Shown: positions 1 to 6,042 of the stretch, piece by piece
How positions within the stretch are numbered: position 1 is the stretch's first letter
Layout of the letters: every line of letters begins with the position of its first letter
Assembly (NCBI GenBank): GCA_002718095.1
Contig: PBDP01000002.1
Coordinates: 10,601 to 17,385, forward strand
Direction of reading: 5' to 3'
Length of the DNA: 6,785 nt
Source of the DNA: Chloroflexota bacterium
GTDB lineage: Bacteria > Chloroflexota > Dehalococcoidia > Lucifugimonadales > UBA826
The notes under the pieces: model-generated
Database searches by the model: none
Told to the model about the DNA's origin: nothing
The model's input: only the letters and a program-made list of their open reading frames with translations
Position numbers and translations under genes: made by a program

Positions 1-528
1 AACATTATGTTCTGATGTGAGAATACCTTGGTCCATTAATAACTTCACCGCTTCTCCACAATAAATAACTTTTGAATCTGTGTCTAATAGTGATGATGGG
101 AAATCAAACACCTTATATGAAACATCATCAAAACCAGATAAAGATGAGTACTCAGCAGCATAAACCCTAGTTCTACCTACAGGAATGAGTGCTAGTATTT
201 TATTGTCAGATTCCAAATCTATATACGGATACGCTTCAACCAAAGTACTAGGAATAGCAACTAATGGAATTTCAGAAGCAAAAGATAATGACTTTGCAAC
301 ACTAATCCCTATTCGCACAGAGGTAAATCCTCCAGGGCCTTTAAGTACAAAAATCCCATTTAAATCATCTAAAGTTAAATTAACAGATTTAATTAAATCA
401 ATAATATTTGGCATTAATTCTACTGATTGATTTCTTTCAGAAACCCAAATTTTTTCTGACTTCATAATTCCATTATCTGATATTCCCAAGCTAGTTATAT
501 TAGTCGTAGTGTCTATTAAAAGTTCCAT
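1..528 (-). CDS. tsaB: TsaB, t6A tRNA-modification complex subunit (3' end cut by window edge)
   Basis: TsaB is the non-catalytic, ASKHA-fold partner of TsaD. With TsaE it supports transfer of threonylcarbamoyl to A37 of ANN-decoding tRNAs in the cytoplasm. Translating the minus strand from ATG at 528 gives 176 uninterrupted residues running off the left edge; family members are usually about 220-240 residues, so some 50 are missing. The start MELLIDTTTN is the typical first beta strand with its phosphate-loop-like turn. The family hallmark appears at residues 64-74 as GPGGFTSVRIG, followed by the ISVAKSLS helix; the usual form is GPGSFTGxRIG. The segment SERNQSVELMP (30-40) corresponds to the usual RNHSxxLLP, with Gln in place of His. 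The start lies 5 nt after the tsaE stop, so translation is probably coupled; only a weak AAAG precedes the ATG. Family identity is confident; the C-terminus cannot be judged. Confidence 0.93.
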   Translation of the reverse strand, partial: MELLIDTTTNITSLGISDNGIMKSEKIWVSERNQSVELMPNIIDLIKSVNLTLDDLNGIFVLKGPGGFTSVRIGISVAKSLSFASEIPLVAIPSTLVEAYPYIDLESDNKILALIPVGRTRVYAAEYSSLSGFDDVSYKVFDFPSSLLDTDSKVIYCGEAVKLLMDQGILTSEHNV

Positions 529-533
529 CTTTA

Positions 534-1016
534 TTAAACCTGAAATTTTTTTAATTTTTCTGATAAATTTTTGTGAGGTGAATCTAGACCTTGAATATTG
601 ATTTTGCGTGTCACGTCATCAATGTGATCTATATGAATTTTAATACTATAGTCAGGAAAAATATCCGACATTTGATTAGGCCATTCTACAATACACAACC
701 CATTTCCATATATGTATTCTTCCAAAAACATATTGTCAAACATAGTTGATTCAGATAGACGATATAAATCCATATGATAAATTGGAATACGGGCAGAATA
801 TTCAGCAACAATAACAAAAGTAGGACTTCGAGCTATATCACCAGACCCTAAACCAGTTACAACACCTTTAGTAAAAACTGTTTTGCCTGCACCAAGATCA
901 CCACTAAGTAATAAAACGTCTCCTTTATCAACGTATTTACCTAGAAGTTCTCCTAACTTAATCGTATCATTTACGTCATATGTAGTTATATCGTAATTAA
1001 AAATATCTTGAGTCAT
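534..1016 (-). CDS. tsaE: TsaE, t6A biosynthesis P-loop ATPase
   Basis: TsaE is the small ATPase that binds the TsaB-TsaD complex and is needed for repeated cycles of tRNA t6A37 synthesis. The 160-residue product is of normal family length. The Walker A loop GDLGAGKT is at residues 39-46. Further family motifs are SPTFVIV (64-70), the Walker B-like HMDLYRL (81-87) and the conserved VEW (110-112). The last 20 or so residues are lysine-rich and look like a lineage-specific tail. It is the first gene of a tsaE-tsaB unit, with 5 nt between stop and next start. The ATG at 1016 has no recognisable Shine-Dalgarno sequence. Only 19 bp separate it from the divergent esterase start, so its promoter must lie in that gap or inside the esterase gene. 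No in-frame upstream start is available because the upstream ATG at 1033 meets a stop after four codons. Confidence 0.95.
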   Translation of the reverse strand: MTQDIFNYDITTYDVNDTIKLGELLGKYVDKGDVLLLSGDLGAGKTVFTKGVVTGLGSGDIARSPTFVIVAEYSARIPIYHMDLYRLSESTMFDNMFLEEYIYGNGLCIVEWPNQMSDIFPDYSIKIHIDHIDDVTRKINIQGLDSPHKNLSEKLKKFQV

Positions 1017-1035
1017 ATTTATATGGAATCCATAA
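1017..1035. promoter_or_regulatory. 19-bp divergent start region with overlapping inverted repeats
   Basis: This gap separates the tsaE start (minus, 1016) from the esterase start (plus, 1036). It holds two overlapping dyads: TATGGA/TCCATA around a single A (1022-1034), and ATTTAT/ATAAAT (1017-1022 and 1032-1037). Neither gene has a convincing Shine-Dalgarno sequence here, so one or both may be translated from leaderless or very short-leader transcripts. I could not identify a convincing -35/-10 pair. A regulatory role is inferred from position alone. Confidence 0.3.
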
Positions 1036-1686
1036 ATGAATAAAAATCCACATCTAGCTTATACATCCATAGTTCCAGAAATCAAGGGTAATTCATCAAT
1101 AAGAAGGGTGATTATTTTATTACATGGATATGGCAGTAACATGAAAGACTTAGCATCCTTATCTGAATATATAGAAGATGATGGTAATTTATATGTTTCA
1201 ATCAATGCGCCTATCAAATTAGTGGATTTTGGGACTCAATCATTTGCATGGTTTGAAATAGGAGCCATAGAGGATATGGAACAAAGAAAGTATTCTGTCC
1301 AGAAAAGTACAGATTTGATTCTAAACACAATAAATCACATAATTAATGTTTTTAACACTGATTCAACTCCAATCGTGTTAGCCGGTTTCTCTCAAGGAGG
1401 AATGATGGCTATGAATATAGCTCTTACTAGCGATCAAAATTTCGATGGAGTCGCCGCTTTAAGCTCTAGATTAATTACTAACCCCTCCAACAAAATGAAT
1501 AATTTAAATTTCTTTATTTCTCACGGAACAAAAGATAATGTTATCGACATATCTGAAGGTCATAATACAAGGGATTTATTAGAAAGATACGGACATAACG
1601 TTAAATATCAAGAGTACGATATGGGGCATGAAATATCTGCTGATTGTTTAACTGATTTTACAATATGGTTAAAATCTATAAATTAA
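1036..1686 (+). CDS. Phospholipase/carboxylesterase family alpha/beta hydrolase
   Basis: This is a cytoplasmic serine hydrolase of the phospholipase/carboxylesterase (acyl-protein thioesterase-like) family, expected to cleave short- or medium-chain carboxylic esters or thioesters; the true substrate cannot be read from sequence. The 216 residues match the usual 200-225. The oxyanion-hole segment LLHGYGSN lies at about 28-35. The nucleophile elbow GFSQGG is at 117-122, with Ser119 as nucleophile. Asp167 in SHGTKDNVI is the acid and His198 in YDMGHEIS is the base, so the triad is complete. There is no signal peptide or membrane segment. The ATG at 1036 is the only usable start, because TAA directly precedes it in frame (1033-1035). 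No clear Shine-Dalgarno sequence is present; at most a GGA lies 8 nt upstream. It stands alone on the plus strand between two minus-strand units, so context gives no functional clue. Confidence 0.9.
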   Translation: MNKNPHLAYTSIVPEIKGNSSIRRVIILLHGYGSNMKDLASLSEYIEDDGNLYVSINAPIKLVDFGTQSFAWFEIGAIEDMEQRKYSVQKSTDLILNTINHIINVFNTDSTPIVLAGFSQGGMMAMNIALTSDQNFDGVAALSSRLITNPSNKMNNLNFFISHGTKDNVIDISEGHNTRDLLERYGHNVKYQEYDMGHEISADCLTDFTIWLKSIN

Positions 1687-1721
1687 ATCTAATTTCCTGA
1701 ATTCTCTTGTCGAGATTTTAA
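1669..1721. terminator. Possible bidirectional terminator between convergent genes
   Basis: The esterase and the small protein gene converge with only 2 bp between stop codons, so any termination signal must overlap coding sequence. Two inverted repeats cover the junction. TTAAAATCT (1669-1677) pairs with AGATTTTAA (1713-1721) across 35 nt. Inside it AAATTA (1680-1685) pairs with TAATTT (1690-1695) over a 4-nt loop. Both stems are nearly pure A/T and no strong U-tract follows, so this is a weak candidate. Confidence 0.25.
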
Positions 1722-2318
1722 TTTTTCAGTCATCGCATTCTTTAAATCTGTAGCACTCGGTGGAGAAACATAAAATATCTGGGTGTCAGAAGAAAATTGA
1801 AGTGAATGACCTTCTGATATAAAAAGCATCCCGACTTCATCCTCACCCATTATGTTACTTATAGTTTTAGGGAGTTGAGTTGTTCTTTTAACTGACACCT
1901 CTTGATACCCTTTTGCAGCGATCTCATAAACTTTACTACTAATAAGACCAATTGACAGACATCGTTGCCAATCAGTTAATTCCATCCAGGTTGCAGGATC
2001 TTCTAAAGCCTGTAATTTAGCCCCTGAATTAATATATTCTTTAATGAAATTGGCACTCCTAGGGTAAATCTGAGATAAAATATTTATACCTTCTTCATCT
2101 TCTTCATGAATCATTTCATGGAAAATATGTTTTACTGTACCTAAAGCAGACTCAATATTTCCGATTTGTGAAGATGTTTCAGACCAAAATTTATCTAACA
2201 GATCAGATATATCTTCTTCCATTTCAGGAAATATAGGGATAAGTGGCACTAATAACAATTTTTTTTTGCCATCAAACCGACTAGGGTCAGTTTTTCCTGT
2301 AGATCCTAAAGTAGCCAT
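1689..2318 (-). CDS. Conserved protein of unknown function in the fhs operon
   Basis: I cannot assign a function to this 209-residue soluble protein. It has no signal peptide or membrane helix. The N-terminus (about 1-20) is polar and basic, followed by a hydrophobic strand LLLVPLIPIF (21-30). Residues 31-145 look largely helical and rich in Glu/Asp, including a DWQRCLSIGLISSKVYEIA stretch (116-134). The C-terminal third has a compact motif, DEVGMLFISEGHSLQF (160-175), then QIFYVSPPS (180-188). These segments resemble an uncharacterised family I associate with Chloroflexota genomes, from memory and unchecked. A good Shine-Dalgarno (GGAGGT) precedes the ATG, although the spacing is short. It begins 17 bp after the fhs stop on the same strand, so it is probably cotranscribed with fhs and may act in folate or formate metabolism; that link is inference from position only. 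The HEMIH string at 67-71 is discussed under rejected items. Confidence 0.8.
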   Translation of the reverse strand: MATLGSTGKTDPSRFDGKKKLLLVPLIPIFPEMEEDISDLLDKFWSETSSQIGNIESALGTVKHIFHEMIHEEDEEGINILSQIYPRSANFIKEYINSGAKLQALEDPATWMELTDWQRCLSIGLISSKVYEIAAKGYQEVSVKRTTQLPKTISNIMGEDEVGMLFISEGHSLQFSSDTQIFYVSPPSATDLKNAMTEKLKSRQENSGN

Positions 2319-2321
2319 ATT

Positions 2322-2327
2322 ACCTCC
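2322..2327 (-). promoter_or_regulatory. Ribosome binding site of the unknown-function gene
   Basis: GGAGGT on the minus strand sits 3 nt before the ATG at 2318, in the 17-bp gap after fhs. It is the best Shine-Dalgarno match in the window, with slightly tight spacing. It supports independent reinitiation behind fhs and fixes the start, since an ATG just upstream is out of frame. Confidence 0.7.
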
Positions 2328-2335
2328 ATTGAAAA

Positions 2336-4012
2336 TTATAATCCAAGTATATTACCTTGAGAATCAACATCAAGAGTTCGCGGCTTAGAAGGCAAGCCAG
2401 GCATTGTCATTATATTACCAGCAAGCGGATAAATAAAACCTGCTCCTAATGAAGCTCTAACATCTGAAATATTAAAGTCGTAGCCTTCAGGACAGCCTTT
2501 CAATAAAGGATTATGAGATATTGAAAGATGTGTCTTAGCCATACAAATTGGAAGATCTCCCCAATTATTTTCAGTAAATTGTTTAATCATTTTCTTAGCA
2601 GATCTAGAGTAATTAACCCCTTTGGCATTATATATTTTTGTTGCAAGGGAATTTATTTTATCTTCTAATGAATCTGACAAATCATACATATACTTCACGT
2701 CAGGTTTATTATCAGTAACTTTCACTAAAGATTCTGCAAGTTCAATTGCTCCATCTCCACCTAATGAAAATACATCTGATATTTCAGCAGCATCCGCCCC
2801 TACACCGTACGCTAATGATTTAATTAAGTCGAGTTCATCAAATGAATCATCTGGAAATTTATTTATAGCAACAACAACTGGTAATCCAAAACTTTTTATT
2901 ACTGAGATCAGATGTTTCATATTTGCAGATCCTAGTTTAATAGCATCTGAATTTGGATAAGATAATTCTTTCACCGAAATACCACCATGGTATTTCAACG
3001 CTCTAGTCGTTGCTACAATCACAGCTGCATGTGGTTCTAAATCATTCAACCTTGCTTTTATATGCATAAATTTCTCAAACCCTAAGTCTGCACCAAATCC
3101 AGCTTCGGTTAATACGTAATCAGCATAATTAAGGGCCATCTTATCAGCAATAACTGAACAGCACCCATGGGCTATATTTCCAAATGGCCCAGCATGTATA
3201 AATACTGGTTGACCTTCAGTAGTTTGAACTATATTGGGAAAAATTGCATGACGCAAAAGAGATAACATAGATCCTACAGCACCCACATCATTAGCGGTAA
3301 CAGGTTGTCCTGTAGTTTTATATCCAACAACGATATTACTTAATCTATGGCGTAGATCTTGCAAATCTGAAGCTAATGCCAAGATAGCCATTACTTCTGA
3401 TGCAGCAACTATATCAAAGCCTGTATCTCGAATAGGACCGTTTAATTTCCCTCCCAATCCAGAAACAATTTGCCTCAGTGATCTTTCCTCTACATCGGTA
3501 ACTCTTCTTAGTGTAATACCATCTGGAGTAAAATCAGAGATAATACCTCTATTAGCAATATTATCAGTTAATGCAGCTAATAAATTATGAGCGGATCCTA
3601 CAGCATGCGCGTCTCCCGTAAAATGAATGTTTACCTCATCCTGTGGTTCAACTAAAGATTTACCTCCTCCCGTACCTCCACCTTTTATACCAAAAATAGG
3701 TCCTAATGAGGGTTCACGCAAAGTAGCAATGGTCTTATGTCCTAATTTAGCCATGCTTTGGGTAAGGCCAACTACAGTTGTAGTTTTTCCTTCACCAGCA
3801 GGAGTAGGCGTTATTCCTGTAACGACTATTAGTTTTCCATTACTTGATGAATCATTCATCATAGTAAGTGGCATTTTTGCTTTAAATTTACCAATAGGCA
3901 TGATAGATTCGGGATCCATGCCGATATCGGATGCTATTTTTGTGATAGGGTTCAGAAACCACCTCTCTAAATTTGTTGAAGCGGCTTGGGACGTGGAAAC
4001 TCTCATTTTCAT
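2336..4012 (-). CDS. fhs: Formate-tetrahydrofolate ligase
   Basis: This monofunctional 10-formyl-THF synthetase joins formate to tetrahydrofolate using ATP via formyl phosphate, feeding 10-formyl-THF into purine and formyl-Met synthesis or, by reversal, releasing formate. Its 558 residues equal the usual bacterial length. Motifs in order: P-loop TPTPAGEGKTT (68-78); LREPSLGP (98-105) carrying the formyl-phosphate-site Arg99; the glycine loop GIKGGGTGGGK (108-118); NIHFTGDAHAV (128-138); HAGPFGNIAHGC (273-284); TEAGFGADLGFEKF (302-315); VATTRALKYHGG (333-344); and the C-terminal IMTMPGLP (534-541). The glycine loop departs from the standard signature, which ends in Tyr (GIKGGAAGGGY); here AA is GT and Tyr is Lys118. 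Start: ATG at 4012 has GGAAG 10 nt upstream; a second in-frame ATG at 4006 is possible but too distant. The ribosome-binding site and start fall within a large inverted repeat (see the leader). It heads a two-gene unit and is divergent from aroC. Confidence 0.97.
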   Translation of the reverse strand: MKMRVSTSQAASTNLERWFLNPITKIASDIGMDPESIMPIGKFKAKMPLTMMNDSSSNGKLIVVTGITPTPAGEGKTTTVVGLTQSMAKLGHKTIATLREPSLGPIFGIKGGGTGGGKSLVEPQDEVNIHFTGDAHAVGSAHNLLAALTDNIANRGIISDFTPDGITLRRVTDVEERSLRQIVSGLGGKLNGPIRDTGFDIVAASEVMAILALASDLQDLRHRLSNIVVGYKTTGQPVTANDVGAVGSMLSLLRHAIFPNIVQTTEGQPVFIHAGPFGNIAHGCCSVIADKMALNYADYVLTEAGFGADLGFEKFMHIKARLNDLEPHAAVIVATTRALKYHGGISVKELSYPNSDAIKLGSANMKHLISVIKSFGLPVVVAINKFPDDSFDELDLIKSLAYGVGADAAEISDVFSLGGDGAIELAESLVKVTDNKPDVKYMYDLSDSLEDKINSLATKIYNAKGVNYSRSAKKMIKQFTENNWGDLPICMAKTHLSISHNPLLKGCPEGYDFNISDVRASLGAGFIYPLAGNIMTMPGLPSKPRTLDVDSQGNILGL

Positions 4013-4047
4013 AAGAAAAAGGCTTCCACGAGTGTTAACCCCAAGCC
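3983..4047 (-). promoter_or_regulatory. Candidate cis-regulatory RNA at the fhs start (nested stem sequestering RBS)
   Basis: Read on the minus strand (the fhs mRNA), GGCTTGGG (4047-4040) is complementary to CCCAAGCC (3990-3983), giving an outer 8-bp stem. Inside it, CGTGGAAGC (4030-4022) pairs with GTTTCCACG (4000-3992), 9 bp including one G-U. A 9-nt bulge faces a single nucleotide between the stems. The 21-nt apical loop carries both candidate ATGs, and the GGAAG ribosome-binding site is buried in the inner stem. The 3' strands are fhs codons 5-10. I do not recognise a described riboswitch class; regulation of fhs translation is inferred from the fold. Confidence 0.5.
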
Positions 4048-4048
4048 T
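4016..4048 (-). terminator. Terminator-like alternative hairpin in the fhs leader
   Basis: On the minus strand AGGCTT (4048-4043) can pair with AAGCCT (4025-4020), and the stem is followed by a U-run (TTTTTCTT), just before the fhs ATG. The stem is only 6 bp with a 17-nt loop, weak on its own. It uses the same GGCTT that forms the outer stem of the RBS-sequestering fold, so the two are mutually exclusive, as in attenuators. The fold was found by eye and no energies were calculated. Confidence 0.3.
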
Positions 4049-4060
4049 GTATTCATCAAT

Positions 4061-4094
4061 AAATATGGATATAATAAAAATACGGATATAATAA
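4061..4094 (+). promoter_or_regulatory. Tandem 17-bp repeat with two TATAAT boxes, probable aroC promoter
   Basis: Two directly adjacent 17-bp units (4061-4077 and 4078-4094) differ at one base (T4066 versus C4083). Each contains a consensus -10 box, TATAAT, at 4070-4075 and 4087-4092. The predicted aroC leader would be about 40-60 nt. No good -35 (TTGACA-like) lies 16-18 bp upstream of either box, which lowers confidence. On the opposite strand the same DNA lies upstream of fhs and reads TTATTATA, so it may also serve fhs. Confidence 0.45.
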
Positions 4095-4126
4095 TACTTG
4101 TCATATCATATAAATGGTAGGTATTT

Positions 4127-4131
4127 AGGAG
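4127..4131 (+). promoter_or_regulatory. Ribosome binding site deciding the aroC TTG start
   Basis: AGGAG lies 8 nt before the TTG at 4140. There is no ATG in frame nearby, and the protein from this TTG begins exactly with the family's usual MSNxFGKxFR. The site therefore supports a non-ATG start. Confidence 0.8.
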
Positions 4132-4139
4132 TTTAATAT

Positions 4140-5225
4140 TTGAGTAACATATTTGGTAAATCATTCCGAATAACCACATGGGGGGAGTCTCATGGCGATG
4201 CTGTAGGAGTCATTATTGACGGATGTCCTCCTGGCATTGACTTGTCAGTTGAAACAATACAAGAACAATTAAATCGAAGACGGCCTGCACAAAGCGATAT
4301 TTCTACTCAACGAAAAGAGGCAGATAAAGCCGAAATACTGTCTGGGGTATTTGAAGGAAAAACATTAGGTACTCCCATATCCATCTGTGTATGGAATTCA
4401 GATGCAAAAAGTAAAGATTATGAAGAGATGAGGTCACTCTACAGACCTTCGCATGCAGATTACACATATCAAGCAAAATACGGAATAAGAAATTGGAAAG
4501 GTGGAGGACGTTCGTCTGCAAGAGAAACAATAGGCAGAGTTGCCTCAGGTGCTGTAGCCAATCTATTTATTGAAAAAGAATATAAAACTGAAATATTAGC
4601 TTATGTAAAAACGATATCTACTATAAATAGTAACGTTGAAATTAAAAATTTGGATTCAACAAGTATCGAATCCAATATTGTCAGATGTCCTGATCAATCT
4701 GCCGCAAAAATAATGATAAATGCAATTAAAGAAGCAAGAAAATCAGGAGATTCTTTGGGCGGTATTATTGAGTGTGTCATTAGAAATTGTCCAATTGGAC
4801 TAGGAGAACCTGTATTCGATAAATTAGAAGCAGATTTATCAAAAGCCATTTTATCCATACCTGCGTGTAAAGGATTTGAAATAGGGTCTGGGTTTGAAGG
4901 AACTAGACTAAAAGGTTCAGAACATAATGACGATTTTTACATGGAAGGGGAGCGTGTAAGAACACGTACTAACAATTCAGGTGGTATACAAGGCGGTATA
5001 AGTAACGGTGAAGATATAATTTTCCGAGCAGCATTTAAGCCCACAGCCACAATCATGAAGCCTCAAGAAACTGTTGATTCTTCCGGAAGAAGTGTTGAAA
5101 TGAAGGGTAGGGGTAGACATGATCCATGCGTTCTACCTAGAGCAGTACCTATAGTTGAATCTATGGTCGCTCTAACCTTAGCTGATCACGCAATAAGACA
5201 AAGAGGGCAAGTAGGTACTACCTAG
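4140..5225 (+). CDS. aroC: Chorismate synthase (TTG start)
   Basis: Chorismate synthase converts 5-enolpyruvylshikimate-3-phosphate to chorismate with reduced FMN, the last step of the shikimate pathway and the branch point to aromatic amino acids and p-aminobenzoate/folate. The 361 residues match the full-length bacterial form. Seen: [12 protein letters not shown] (12-23) with catalytic His18; [15 protein letters not shown] (46-60) for phosphate/FMN binding; [19 protein letters not shown] (102-120) with the second catalytic His105; [10 protein letters not shown] (121-130); the SGGIQGG FMN segment near 280; and [20 protein letters not shown] close to the C-terminus. The segment [10 protein letters not shown] varies from the more common RDYRGGGRSS. 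Start is TTG at 4140 with AGGAG 8 nt upstream. It is the only plus-strand gene in this part, divergent from fhs over 127 bp and convergent with the SDR gene, whose stop codon it overlaps by 3-4 bases. Confidence 0.97.
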   Translation: MSNIFGKSFRITTWGESHGDAVGVIIDGCPPGIDLSVETIQEQLNRRRPAQSDISTQRKEADKAEILSGVFEGKTLGTPISICVWNSDAKSKDYEEMRSLYRPSHADYTYQAKYGIRNWKGGGRSSARETIGRVASGAVANLFIEKEYKTEILAYVKTISTINSNVEIKNLDSTSIESNIVRCPDQSAAKIMINAIKEARKSGDSLGGIIECVIRNCPIGLGEPVFDKLEADLSKAILSIPACKGFEIGSGFEGTRLKGSEHNDDFYMEGERVRTRTNNSGGIQGGISNGEDIIFRAAFKPTATIMKPQETVDSSGRSVEMKGRGRHDPCVLPRAVPIVESMVALTLADHAIRQRGQVGTT

Positions 5226-6013
5226 ACAACAGGGGAAGTTCCTCCATCAACGTTTATAGATGCACCTGTAATATAACTTGCTTTTTCGGACGCTAAAAAT
5301 GCTATAACAGCACCTACTTCATTTGCGTCTCCAACTCTGCCCATAGGTATCCCAGACCCCATTTCTTGATAAAAGTCATCTAAACTTAAATTGGGGTTAG
5401 AGGCAGATTTAATTTCCCATCTTTTGCGATGCTGTCCACTTCTAATTAACCCAACACCTACTGTGTTAACAAGTATATTATGTTTAGCAAAATCTTTTGA
5501 CATTGCTTTAGTTAAAGCTATTCCTGCAGCTCTGCTCACAGAAGTAGGGACAGAAGACTCAGTGGGAGCCTTACCACCTGGAGTAGTTATATTTATGATA
5601 CGACCATAAGATTGTTTTTTCATTTGATCAATAGCTAACCTAGAACAACGTATAGCTCCGTATAGTTTCAAGTCAATATCGTAGTCCCAAGTTTCATCAG
5701 GAGTTTCATCAAAAGGAGCCGCTGAAGAGGTTCCTGCGTTATTAACCAATATGTGGATTACACCAAATCGTTCAATCACATCACTGAATAAACATTCTAT
5801 ATCTGACGGAATTGTAACATCACAAGAAATGGCCGTTACTGAATTACCTGTTTCAGTTTTAATTTTTTTAGCAGCATCTTCTAAAGGTCCTAATGTACGA
5901 GCACAAATTACAACGTTAGCTCCTTCATTAGCCATTTCCCAAGCTGCCGCATAACCTATCCCTTCACTTCCTCCAGTAATAATAGCCACTTTCCCCTTAA
6001 GTCCTAAATCCAC
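5222..6013 (-). CDS. SDR-family protein with substituted catalytic tetrad
   Basis: This 263-residue protein has the classical short-chain dehydrogenase/reductase fold. The dinucleotide-binding TGGSEGIG is at 13-20, the CDV adenine-pocket motif at 64-66, NNAG at 91-94, and the C-terminal GASINVDGG at 250-258. The catalytic Asn-Ser-Tyr-Lys tetrad is not conserved. By ungapped alignment the positions are Lys116 (IDLKLYG, usually NL), Thr144 (NITT, usually Ser), Thr157 and Arg161 (TSVSR, usually YxxxK). From memory, a broad bacterial SDR subfamily shares the [13 protein letters not shown] pattern, so this is likely a conserved variant and not decay. Annotation as 3-oxoacyl-ACP reductase would be unsafe; it may act on an unusual substrate or bind a ligand without classical catalysis. 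The start is GTG at 6013 with AAGGAG 6 nt upstream; an overlapping ATG at 6015 is out of frame and hits a stop. It follows purT by 40 bp. Confidence 0.88.
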   Translation of the reverse strand: MDLGLKGKVAIITGGSEGIGYAAAWEMANEGANVVICARTLGPLEDAAKKIKTETGNSVTAISCDVTIPSDIECLFSDVIERFGVIHILVNNAGTSSAAPFDETPDETWDYDIDLKLYGAIRCSRLAIDQMKKQSYGRIINITTPGGKAPTESSVPTSVSRAAGIALTKAMSKDFAKHNILVNTVGVGLIRSGQHRKRWEIKSASNPNLSLDDFYQEMGSGIPMGRVGDANEVGAVIAFLASEKASYITGASINVDGGTSPVV

Positions 6014-6019
6014 ATGAGA

Positions 6020-6025
6020 CTCCTT
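6020..6025 (-). promoter_or_regulatory. Ribosome binding site deciding the SDR GTG start
   Basis: AAGGAG on the minus strand is 6 nt before GTG at 6013. The ATG two bases earlier (6015-6013) overlaps it but reads only three codons before a stop. Starting at GTG gives [15 protein letters not shown], the normal distance to the first SDR beta strand. Confidence 0.75.
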
Positions 6026-6042
6026 CTTTACAGCAAAATATC

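Noticed and set aside
185-430. An 81-residue plus-strand open frame.
   Set aside because: It lies wholly antisense to tsaB, whose protein matches its family throughout; no ribosome-binding site or recognisable motif on the plus strand.
529-533. A frameshifted tsaE-tsaB fusion.
   Set aside because: tsaE ends with a clear TAA, and tsaB restarts 5 nt later with an intact N-terminus in its own frame.
2106-2120. HEMIH (residues 67-71 of the unknown-function protein) fits the HExxH zinc-protease motif.
   Set aside because: The motif is short and lies in an acidic helical stretch; the protein has no third zinc ligand pattern or protease-like architecture that I can see, and my recollection of related proteins keeps HEMI but not the second His. 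Not enough to call a metalloprotease.
3627-4091. A 154-residue plus-strand open frame over the fhs start and leader.
   Set aside because: It is antisense to conserved Fhs motifs, its composition reflects the complement of the glycine-rich loop (poly-Pro), and it has no family resemblance.
4013-4139. A known THF or ZTP (pfl) riboswitch upstream of fhs.
   Set aside because: I looked for the conserved cores of both classes as I remember them and did not find them; the structure seen overlaps the start codon and is reported instead as an unassigned candidate.
4303-4530. A 75-residue minus-strand open frame inside aroC.
   Set aside because: Shadow of a highly conserved part of chorismate synthase; no start signal and no recognisable product.
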